64,000 nucleotides of DNA from Sympetrum striolatum (Eukaryota > Arthropoda > Insecta > Odonata > Libellulidae), in contig OX388345.1 of assembly GCA_947579665.1 (NCBI GenBank), forward strand, positions 57,341,454 to 57,405,453, given 5' to 3'. Positions within the stretch are counted from its first letter, which is position 1. Each line of letters starts with the position of its first letter. This document shows positions 23,901-34,050 of the stretch, piece by piece. Both the position numbers and the translations under genes were made by a program. Below the pieces are notes generated by a model. The model worked only from the letters and a program-made list of their open reading frames with translations. It ran no database searches and had not been told where the DNA came from.

Positions 23901-26261
23901 CATTGGCGATGCTATCGTCCTCAGGAGTAATAAGTCTTTGTTAACTTTTTTATTATTAACATTCATTTACAGCCGTGTTCCAAATGTTCCGCCATTACAT
24001 TTTAACCGAATTATATGTAAAAACTAATTTTCCATCTGAGATCAACAAAATGAGTACATGAAACTTACACTCTTTTAAATTAAGAATTTAGGACAAGGAT
24101 ATTAACTGAGACCAGATTTTTCCAAAATCTTTCTAGATATTTCTCATACTCAACAAAAGTCGTTCCCTAGCGAACAGATTTACGAATAAAAATTATAACC
24201 GGGAAATACTATGTTAAACCGTGAATTTTACATCAGCCGCTACGTCTTCTTAGAAGGTTCTGTAATTTTTTCATATTTTTATGACTTAAATTTTTAAAAT
24301 TTCGAAGATTGGCTACTATGAAAAATCACTCATACAGCGCCCGGTCGACCCTTCAGTTTTTCTCCCTCCTCAATCACGAAGATCCCCAGGAGCATAGATG
24401 TAGCAGCAGGGGTCAATAGGTTATGTTAGAATGAAAAGGAATGGAATCGATTTCATTGAGACGGACATTGAGACTAGGAAGTCTCTTCTTACATATATTT
24501 TATTTATTATTTAATATTAATAATTTATTATTTAATAAGATGATGAGGAAGGAGAAAGATATAGTAATAAAAAAGAGAAAAGAAGAAAGAAATTGATAGA
24601 AATTTCTAATAAGTGTGTTTTGGTTGCACCTAAACAATCTTTTGTTACTAAAATTTTTTTCGGCCTGTTGACATTACCAGATCCAGTTCCTTCGAACATC
24701 GAATGACGCTCGTTCGCCGCAAATTACTTCAGCTAATCTCGCCGAAAAATGTATTAGAGCCTTCCAGTTGTTCCCATATTATAGCATTTCAACTTTAGAC
24801 GATTGAGAACCACCTCACGGACTGAAATACGGAGTCATATCCTCTCACCAACGATACCAAAGAGTTACCGGATGCATTCACGTCGGCGCCTAAGCCTGGG
24901 AATGGAATTTTTTACTCATACATTTACACGTGCAGGATTCCGTACACGTCAGCCTCACTGGACGGCTTCATCGACCGAAATAATCGTTTTGATCGTATCG
25001 CACACTTCGACACATAATCCCTGGCAGGCATTGCGCGGTCGTTATTTTTCGAGACAGAATGTGCGGGGGAGAGCACCAAAAGGAAGGAGGGACAGTGTAG
25101 ATAAATTGGCCCAGTGTAGCGCACTGAGGCAAAGAGGATCCTGCCTCCATTCGAAGGGCGCTGTGAGACGATTGGAGACAAACGATCTATTAATAGGGTT
25201 TGCACTTCATTGCCACATCACCGCGGTCCGGGAGACATCCAATTAGACGTATCTGACTTGATCTAATCTCGAGAAGAGTGCACACGAGGTCAGCTCTTGA
25301 AACGCCGAAGATTGATTATTTATCTCTCAATGAACTCCGCGACCCAGATTGATTGCTCTCAGAAGTCCGAAAGACACCTCTGCTTGAGAGTTTTATACAC
25401 GTCATAACAGTATTCCTCGATGTCAGAATTCATCTTCGTACATAAATGGTCACTATTTCAGTCAACATGAAGTGTAAATCACGCAAAGGTATACGGGGAT
25501 ATATATAATCCGGAGATTGTTACACGATTTCTGTCATAACTCCTGACAGATTGTGACGTTCCCTTTAATTTCTTTACAAGAAATCTTGAAGCACAAATAA
25601 GATCTTAGATAATGATTATCTTGGAAGACTACTAACAAAAAACATCTGTATTCCTTGAATTTTGGAATGATCAAACAATTAGAAAATTATGAAGATAATT
25701 AACCGAAGTTTTTAATATTTCCTAGAAAATCTCACTGTTGAACCAAACCTTAAAGATACCATATATTTGTTATAAATGGAGAATAATAAAGTTTTTCTTA
25801 CTTTTGCAATTTCAATTTATTCATAAAGATGGGAAGCAGAAACACTGGGAAGGAATACTGCGTTACCACTCTTTCCAAAAATTCTTAGAAGTACTCTTAA
25901 ATGTGCAACGACAGCTGAGGTCATTCCGCAGATATTGGTGCCCACCGAAAAACTGAGCCAGGACCACTTTCACAAAATGTGAGCGCACAATCGACTTGGC
26001 TATCCGGAAGCCCCTTTTCACGGATTTGTTGCACCGGGCGGAATGACGAATGACGTACTAACGATTAGCAATTTAAATTATTACTTTAATAAAAAATTGG
26101 AGAGATATCTCTCACACAATATCGTAAACTCTTTACGGAAGTTCATCCAGGAGTAGGGAAAAGGTCCACTGAGCTTGACTAGTTGAACTTGACTAAATGA
26201 CCATTTGTATCATGTTCCGCCTGTACTATTTTGTATTAAATATTCGAGTACTAGATTTTAG
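23901..26261. other. Intergenic DNA with a GC-richer island at 24.7-25.5 kb
   Basis: Overlapping open frames occur at 24803-25246 (plus) and 24924-25205 (minus), in an island noticeably richer in GC than the surroundings. Neither frame shows a known domain, and open frames on both strands are expected where stop-poor composition prevails. The island contains homeodomain-like core sites (CAATTAG near 25240, GATTGATTA near 25310), so a regulatory element is possible but unproven. Confidence 0.35.
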
Positions 26262-27360
26262 TAAGCGAAGACGAAGAAATATGAATATCCGTCGGGGTTA
26301 TGCAGGTTCCGCCTTGCCAAGGGCATTTCCTGTGAGAAACATTGTGTAAATAAAAAATATTATTAATACTCCCGTATTAGGAAAGTTTCCGCCTTTCGAA
26401 GTTGTAGTAGATATTTAATGATATGGAGATAGAAAGTATCCTGATCGTATTTATATCAACAATTAATATATTGTTAAACACTTTTCCAATTATTTACCTA
26501 TTTATGTCACCTATTTATAGAAAATGATAGAACTGGGGGCCTGGAAAGGGTGCATTCTGCCTCTATCACTCTAAAGTAGGTACAAATGCAATTAGAAAAA
26601 TACAATAAAAGTCAGCCAGTTCACTTACTACGACAATTCTATGACATTTAAAATCTATAGTATATATTTCATGATAAGGATTGAAAGGGAGTCCTGGTCG
26701 TAATTAATTCAAGATATAATATATTATAAAATAATTTTCGTATTTTCACACCCATTATGTCGATCATAATGTTAATTGTAAAAATCAAGGAATGAATGCA
26801 TTTATAAATTTTTAAATATAAAAATAACGTATTAGAGCCTCTGCGAATTACAGCTTTCTAAAACAGCAAATTTTTATTTACTGCTTAATAAACAGTAAGT
26901 GGTCGAGAAGAATTTACGATAACACCGAATCGTGCTTTAATGTCCGTTAGATACCTAAATGTTATGTAAAGACACTGCTACATGTAATATAACACTATTT
27001 TCATTGGTTTGAATAATTCATAGGAATATTTCACTAACTCTAAAATAAGTAAAAATAAATCATTAGTTACGATGCTTTTTGAGGATAAATTACAACCAAT
27101 AATTTATCGTCTTCACGAGATACTGAAGTGAACTGTTAGAGCGGGCTTTTATGAATTTTCGTACCATTTTATATGTACCATTATCTTCTTAAAGTAAAAA
27201 TTTAATCCTTGTTTACTTTAGACTCTTTATTCATGGCGTATTGTGTATAGAACTTCTCAACCATGGTGAATATCTGTTTATCATAGCAACTGTTTTGATA
27301 TTCATCAGTAAACCTGAATGTTATCAAAGTCTGCTCAAAAGAGAATATTTTGAGGGAAAC
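26262..27360 (+). repeat. Direct repeat block, unit A
   Basis: Unit A and unit B (27454-28115) share, in the same order: ATATGAATATCCGTCGGGGT, GATATTTAATGATATGGAGA, TATCCTGATCGTATTTATAT, an AATTTATCGTCTTCA stretch, and TTTATCATAGCAACTGTTTT through GAGAATATTTTGAGG. Unit A is about 450 bp longer, partly because a divergent second copy of its middle (from about 26,650) is present. Function and family are unknown. Confidence 0.75.
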
Positions 27361-27453
27361 TGAAGAGATTTCTTATATTTACCATTGGTTAATACTTTTG
27401 AAAGTAAGCATTTTGTACCACCTATCACATATACGAATACAATATATTCGTAA

Positions 27454-28115
27454 GCGAAGTTTAAGAAATATGAATATCCGTCGGGGTAATGCAGGTTCCG
27501 TCTTGCCAAAGGCGTTTCCTATGAAAAACCTTGTGTAAATAAAAAAATATTATTGATGCTCACGGATTAGAAAAGTTTCCCCCTTTCACAGTTGTAGTAG
27601 ATATTTAATGATATGGAGATGTTGGGTATCCTGATCGTATTTATATCAACAATTAATCTATTGTAAAATACTTTTCGGGTTATTTGCCTTTTTATGACAC
27701 CTATTTAGTTAATTAGAACGGGATTGGAGGTAAAATATTTTTAAATACAAAAATCATGTTACACAACAACGTTTAATATAAGTTCATGGGAATATTTATG
27801 TGAAAGTAATACATTAGTTACGATATTTTTTGAGGACTGATTACTCACAATAATTTATCGTCTTCATGAGATATTAAGGTGAACTGCTAGGGCGGGCTAT
27901 TTTTAAATTTTGTACTATTCCAGGAGTATTTATATCTTCGAATAGTAGAAATGTAGTTGTTGACTAATTTTGCCTTTATATTTACAACGTGTTGAATAAA
28001 GCATAGTTAATATTTGTTTATCATAGCAACTGTTTTGATATACATCAGTAAACCTGAATGTTATTAAAGTCTGATCAAAAGAGAATATTTTGAGGAAAAT
28101 TGAAGGGATTCCTTA
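27454..28115 (+). repeat. Direct repeat block, unit B
   Basis: Shorter version of unit A, about 1.19 kb downstream of it at the left end and 0.74 kb at the right end. It stops roughly 150 bp before the start of the small two-exon gene, so it forms that gene's immediate upstream flank. The order of shared segments is kept, so this is a direct duplication, not an inverted one. Confidence 0.75.
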
Positions 28116-28201
28116 CCTTCCTTTGTTTATTTCGTTACCTTGTTTTGTTATTTTGTGGATCATTAAGAACTTATTCACCAGTAATATATATTTTAATACA
28201 C

Positions 28202-28208
28202 TATATAT
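28202..28208 (+). promoter_or_regulatory. Possible TATA element for the small gene
   Basis: TATATAT lies 64 bp upstream of the favoured ATG at 28266. In this AT-rich setting such a match can be chance. An alternative reading is that 28251-28260 (tatattttag) is a splice acceptor and the promoter lies further upstream with a non-coding first exon. Confidence 0.2.
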
Positions 28209-28265
28209 AGTTGTTTTCCCGTACATATGGCATCCATATTTATACATTCATATATTTTAGGAGAG

Positions 28266-29160
28266 ATGGCACCGAAGGCGACCCAGATATATGCGCCGTT
28301 CTCAGATCCGGCTCTGTCTTCGGTAAAAGTGATACTGAGACAAGTGTCAAAGTCATCTAAAGAAGTTGTAAAGATCCTGCAAACTACATCTGCAAATGAG
28401 CGAAAGAGAAATACAATCAGGAGGAAGCGTCTAAACTTTGACGTAACACCTAAAAAGGTGAACGTTTTACATTACATTTTTAGAATTATATTGATGGTAG
28501 GCCACGTTTAGTAACACGATTAAGATTTCGAGTAACTGAAGAGGAAAAGTCTTAAGGCATCCTCAGTTTTAATACATACACATTCAAAGTATTTACTAAC
28601 TGTTTTTAAGGTGAAAATCTTACAAGTAAAGGTTTAAATCACCTGCTCCTATTGGAATGGATTTATATTTACATAGTCCTACCCACCGATAATTTCATTT
28701 GTAAGAGGGTGATAATATTAGAGATTTCGTGTATTAACTATGTATTTAACTTATAAGTATTCCATCTTCCATCAGACTCAATGATCTGTTTTTACATTTA
28801 TTCGGATGTTTTTTGATGACTGACCGTTGAGTGAACGGCAATATTTTTGTATGTTAAAATAATCATACATTTTCATTAGGAAACTATAAACTTATAAATA
28901 ATTAAATTATGAATATATATATATAATATGAGTGACTAATTAGAACATTTTTGAAATTACTTAATGCTATCTCGTTTTAGGTGACTGATCCAACAATTGC
29001 TTGTTTGACGACCGAGAATACGGATGAGATATGGAAAGAATTTTCAATGTGCTGCTCTTATGAAGAACTCCTTGCGAATTTGAATTATGACGACCTAATA
29101 GAACCTATGGAAGCCGATTCTCTCCTATGTTTAGATTCTATGCTTGGTGATATACAGTAA
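28266..29160 (+). CDS. Small unrecognised two-exon gene (CDK-site and cyclin-motif-like protein)
   Basis: Exons 28266-28457 and 28981-29160 (AAAAAG|GTGAAC donor, CTCGTTTTAG acceptor, phase 0) give 123 residues plus TAA. An upstream in-frame ATG at 28227 would add 13 residues. ATG 28266 is preferred because it follows an acceptor-like tatattttag and has G at +4. The N-terminal half is basic and contains RRKRLNFDVTPKK (residues 52-64). KRLNF fits the cyclin-docking pattern [RK]xLxF, RKRL fits a minimal RxxL degron, and TPKK is a full CDK phosphorylation consensus. The C-terminal half is acidic and hydrophobic (YEELLANLNYDDLIEP, then LDSMLGDIQ at the end), resembling a transactivation or binding tail. 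There is no signal peptide or membrane segment. AATAAA signals lie at 29556-29561 and 29614-29619. The family was not recognised. A nuclear cell-cycle-linked protein is only a guess. Confidence 0.6.
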
Positions 29161-29830
29161 ATCAACCTAATTGTCCGTGATCAAAGTAATGCTTTCCAGA
29201 ATGATGCCTAACTGGACGTGGGATTCAGATGGGAAATCGGCTTTGACTTTATTTACGCTCGAATCTTAGAATGGAATCAAAATTCACTAATTCTCATGGA
29301 TAATTTTTATATCATATTAGAAATGTGAATTAATTTTTTTACAAATTTTAAACTTTTATTCCTTTGGAATGGATTCCAGCATTTATAAAATTATCGAAAT
29401 TATTTTTTCTAATTTCTTTTTTGCTAAATGTATTTATGTTTACAACAAATACCTATGATATCGAAATTGTATCTGAAGGCTTTTAGACTCTTTTCATGTA
29501 TTTCTTGTATAGGGCTGATTGTATTTTTTTAGATTCAAATTTTCAATATTTTAATAATAAAATATATTTATCATAAATACATGTTTTGATTTCTGTCTAT
29601 ATTGGACTTGTAAAATAAATCTCTTAATAAAACCTCAATGTCTTCAAGTTGAGCAGTGCTTGAAGAAAGCTCTGCCACCGAAAAGAAATTCTGTTTTCTC
29701 CTCGGCTAAAATTATACTTTTAGTAAAATGTTTTACATCAAAATTTATTTTTCCTCTACCGAAGTTTGTTAATTGTGGATAAATAAGGGTAAAGACCTTG
29801 TTATCTCTATACTTTCGATAAAGTAAAAAC
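29161..29830. other. 3' flank of the small gene
   Basis: Probable 3' UTR of the two-exon gene, with AATAAA at 29556-29561 and a second at 29614-29619. The minus-strand open frame at 29644-29862 has no recognisable domain and runs into the repeat that follows. Confidence 0.45.
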
Positions 29831-30831
29831 ATCTGATGTGGCCAGCACATGACTTTCTCCATACATAAGATGTAAATATTTATCTACGACAGTATTTTCG
29901 AACTCTTTATTCAATCTTAACTTGGAAGACAAGTGATTAAATTATATCATATTATCTTTTATGTCACAAATATTATAAATAATGTTTTTCGGGACATGTT
30001 CGATGAAAAACGATGAAATTGGCCTTTCGCTCAGAGCGCCCACAAAGTACATAATCAGCTATTTCCGTTTTATCAGTATTTTATGAATATCTCCTAAACA
30101 ATCAGTGATACTTAAATACGTTTAAAAAAAGTTATAGTAAATTATATTTTCTAAAAATTTTATAAATAATAGTATATAACTAAATATCATATAAATAGAG
30201 ATATTTTGCAAAACTGGAAATTTTCTTCGAGGAATAAAGCTCAACTTCTGGTTAACCGATTTATTTTAAAAACTAATCAACTCTAACGACGCCAACCAAA
30301 GTACTATATATGAAATTTGGTTTTAATACAACCAACAGTTTTCATGTTAGAGCGCCCACAATGTAAATAATCAGCTACTTCCGGTTTATCAGTATTTCAA
30401 GAATAACTCCTAAACAATCAGTGATACATAAATACGTTGAATACAAAAGTTATAGTAAATTATATTTCCTAAAACTTTTATACATAATAGTATATACCTA
30501 AATATAATATTAATGGAGATATTTTGCAAAACCGGAAATTTGCTTCGAGGAATAAAGCTCGACTTTCGGTTAACCGATTTATTCCAAAAACTAATCAACT
30601 CTGACAGCACTAACCAAAATGCTATATATGAAGTTTGGTATTAATACGACTAACAGTTTTTGAGTCAGAGCGCCCACAAACACAGACACACATACACACA
30701 GACATCATTCCGGAAATGGTCAAAACGTGTTCTAGGGACCCCAAAACATGTATTTCCGTTGAAATCTTGAAGTCGATTTTTTTCATGAAAACAATACTTT
30801 CTCTATATTAAGTTTATGGAGAAAGTAAAAA
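29831..30831 (-). repeat. HINE-like element, minus orientation, with 316-bp tandem units
   Basis: Read on the minus strand it starts at the TTTTTACTTTCTCC end (about 30831) and finishes at GGCCACATCAGAT (29831). Internally, GAGCGCCCACAAA recurs at 30036, 30352 and 30668, giving two full tandem units of about 316 bp. A decayed CA/CAGA microsatellite sits at 30675-30702. Both ends match those of the copy at 31541-32570, which faces the other way. Confidence 0.7.
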
Positions 30832-31540
30832 TACTTGTGTTTGACTTGTTGCTTTAGCTACTACCACATTTGGGAGAATAAATTTCATTTTTTACAAACG
30901 CGGGCTGTTATCATCATAAGTACATACAAGCGTTTTACAATACATATTATTCGCTCTCTTTTCATATATGGAATAAATAGAGTTGCCCCCTTCTTAATTT
31001 CATTACTCCAGAAGATGAGAAACTCAAGGAAGCTTTCTTTCTTAGCCTTGCTTATTTGATAGCTAACTACAAGTAGCTCGCAAATCTTCTAATATCTTCC
31101 TACTGGTAGAACCAAATCTTTTCTTATTCAACCAAAAATTTTGTTCTGCCAGAAATATTGATTATACTTATTACAGAAATTCCATCACATAGAGTACATC
31201 TATTGACACTTTAATCGGAATGAGATTTGCTCGGGATTTTTCATTTGGAGTTGCTTGAGTACTTTCCATATCTATGATATTCAGTCCATCATATTAACAC
31301 ATAATTTTCTTAATATTGATCTATCCTTTGCAACTGAAATTCGATATGGGAAAAAAACTAAAACAGACGCAGAACGTTGATACACGAATGGAGAAAACTC
31401 AAAGAAGTTTGAGAAAACAGCATGATATTCCGAAGGCTGTACACAGCACAGTTTAAATAAAGGCAATTTAATTCTAAACCTATTTCACTGTTGTGGAAGT
31501 CGCGAGGAGCGGAGAACGCACCTTTGCATCTTGTTATGTC
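30832..31540. other. Spacer between facing repeat copies
   Basis: About 700 bp of unique-looking AT-rich DNA between the two inverted copies of the same repeat. The open frames (30835-31059 plus, 31281-31591 minus) show no recognisable protein features. Confidence 0.4.
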
Positions 31541-32570
31541 CCTTTTTACTTTCTCCCTATACGTAGTATAGAGAAAGTATTGTATTCGCAAAAAATCGAC
31601 CTCCAGATTTCGACGGAAATAGATGTTTTGGGGCCCATAGAGAATGTTTTAGCTATTTTCCCGAACATGTCTGTCTGTGTGTCTGTCTGTCTGTCTGTGG
31701 TTAAAAGGTTTGTGGGCGCTCTATCTTAAAAAGTAATTATCCGATCATTTTCAAAATTCATATTTAGAATTTTCCTAACAATGCCAAGAGTTTTGGAGAA
31801 TATCGCTTAATCGGAAGTTACGGTTTATCCAGAACAAAATTTTGTTTCTTAAATATCTATGTAAGAATGTAATATAGGTATATACATTTACGCACAAAAG
31901 TTGTAGATAATGTACTTTACTACAACTTTTGTACAAAACATTTTTTCGTAACACTGATTGTTTAGGAGTTATTCTTCAATAACGGTTAACCGGAAGTTGT
32001 TGTTTACCCAGAAAAGGAAGTTTTTCATACATATCTCGGTCAGAATGCAATATAGGTTTATACATTTACTCACAAAAGTTGTAGATAATGTATTTTGCTA
32101 CAACTTTTGTGAAAAATATTTTTTCGTAACACTGATTGTTTAGGAGTTATTCCCCAATAATGGTTAACGGGCAGTTGTTGTTAATCCAGAAATGGAAGCT
32201 TTTCATACATATCTCTGTAAAAATGCAATGTAGCTATATACGTTTACATACAAAAGTTATAGAAAATGTATATTACTACAACTTTTGTATGAAACATTTT
32301 TTCGTAACACTGATTGTTTAGGAGTTATTCTTCAATAATGGTTAACTAGAAGTTGTTGTTTACCCAGAAATTGAAGTTTTTCATACTTATCTCTGTCAGA
32401 ATGCAATGTAGGTATATACAATTATGTAGTTGTAGATAATGTTTTTACTATAAAGCTTGTATGAAACATTTTACTCTAACACTCATTGTTTTGGAGTTAT
32501 TTATATATTACCGGCATAGGCTTATGTTTTCAATAAATACGGAGAAAGTCATGTGTTGGCCACATCAGAT
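31541..32570 (+). repeat. HINE-like element with GTCT microsatellite and 178-bp tandem repeats
   Basis: Parts in order: start TTTTTACTTTCTCC with a palindrome ACTTTCTC/GAGAAAGT; a conserved block with ATGTTTTGGGG; a (TCTG)n microsatellite at 31669-31699; TGTGGGCGCTCT; tandem units marked by ACTGATTGTTTAGGAGTTAT at 31953, 32131 and 32309 (period 178 bp) and a diverged one at 32481; end GGAGAAAGTCATGTGTTGGC followed by CACATCAGA. A palindrome, a GTCY-type microsatellite and central tandem repeats are the hallmarks of Helentron-associated elements (DINE-1/HINE). No Rep/helicase coding is present. Assignment is by structure only. Confidence 0.7.
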
Positions 32571-33400
32571 TTTTTATTTTATTTGTGAAATCACCGGCCC
32601 ATATCTAGAGCACTTATAAGTATCATTTTCCCGCACACAGGAGCATTCTAAAATCCTTTAATCTAGGCAATAGGTAATGTAATTCTACAATGGTGTTAAT
32701 GTACTCCGATTTTACCTGCATACTCAGTATCACAGTATTAGAGTATCTCAGTATCGATCGCCTAATAATAATGACTCATGGAGTCATAAACACCGACTGT
32801 GAGTGGTACACACTGATACTATGAGAGAACACCCAGGAAATGGAATAGCTGTGATATAAACAACTGACCAAGGATACAGAGTTAAAAAATATCACATTGT
32901 CAATTTGATCAAAGGTCTTTTATTTGTAGTGCGTATAACTTAAGCCTTCTGTGTTCAAATAAAATTAATAATTATATTATTATATAATAATAAATATTAA
33001 AATAATTATAAAAATAATTTTGTGTATAATAAAAATTGTGTGTAAAGAACCCACAATTTTTTTCCAATTCTGTTAAACCACTTCCATTCTTTTATGATTT
33101 TTGTAAGTTAATTATGTATCTGCACCAGCCACCCGTGTTATGTTTATATTGAGTTGATTGTAACCCCGAAAGAGGTTATACCTATGGGGTACCTATTTCC
33201 ATCTTAATATGAAATGTTTTCATGTTGTTTTTATTCTTTACAAGATGGAATACATTTACTTTACTTACTTACTTTGTGTGACGAACGTAATATGTTCTCT
33301 TCCAAGTAAGTAAATCTATTTCACCGTTTGAAAATGTATAGAATGCGATGGATATAATCAGTGTAATACGAGATAGAGATAGGAGAATATTTAAACATAC
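32571..33400. other. AT-rich intergenic DNA
   Basis: No gene seen. A very AT-rich run at 32,960-33,060 and a short inverted repeat (TTACTTACTTAC near 33,248 and AAGTAAGTAAAT near 33,304) are the only structures noted. Confidence 0.4.
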
Positions 33401-34050
33401 AACGCTTACACCGACCATGAAGAAGAGGATGTTAGGGAAGTTTGTGAGCTGATTCAGAAAATTAAGGAGGAAATATTATGTTTCTCATGTGCAATTTGAA
33501 TGCCAAGGCAGGAGAAGGAATGATGGTCTATGAAGTAGGAGCCATTGGATTAGGGTAAAGTAGCATAAAAAGTGATCGACTGATTGGATGGAGCAATTGA
33601 AACATTACTTAATCAACGGAAAAATCTTGTTTTAGCACCTTAGACGGTGTACTGAAGTAATACACACGAATATAACTAAATAAAAAAGAGGCGTTTCATA
33701 TATACTACATTCTTTGGAGGAAGAGGAACCGTAATCCATTAAAATTTGTAAAAATTACAACTCCCCTGGCAGAAATACTGAACATTAGTATTAATAATAA
33801 ATACCATGGTAGTAACTTTCTGAGTCATTGAATATAAATCATTTAACAAGATGGTTTATGTTAGCTGGTATTTTGACAAGTTAAAGAAGCAATGGAAGCT
33901 CTTGTAGAGATAAAAAATATACAAGAGAAATGGAGAGTATGGATCAATGAAGCACAGTTGGCAACTGATCGAGAGACAGCTAAGATATATCGCGGATAAA
34001 AAATCAGGGAAGAAAAGACGAGGAAATTCGAAATTTCTATTATATATCTT
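33401..34050 (+). mobile_element. Decayed LINE fragment (endonuclease-domain remnant)
   Basis: Broken frames on the plus strand read like the endonuclease region of a non-LTR retrotransposon. Around 33,495-33,590, NLNAKAGEGMMVYEVGAIGL resembles the DFNAKVGEG...G(G/A)xGLG motif, and SDRLIGWSN follows where family members have (G)DRLIE. Stops and frameshifts interrupt it. The downstream charged stretch at 33,880-34,030 may belong to the same element. The clade is not determined. Confidence 0.5.

Noticed and set aside
24803..25246. 147-codon open frame with long antisense frames at 24924-25205
   Set aside because: No recognisable domain. Open frames on both strands fit stop-poor local composition better than a gene, and no splice context or start was convincing.
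31958..32321. Two similar 61-codon frames (31958-32143 and 32136-32321)
   Set aside because: They are the 178-bp tandem repeat read in one frame, not a repeated protein gene.
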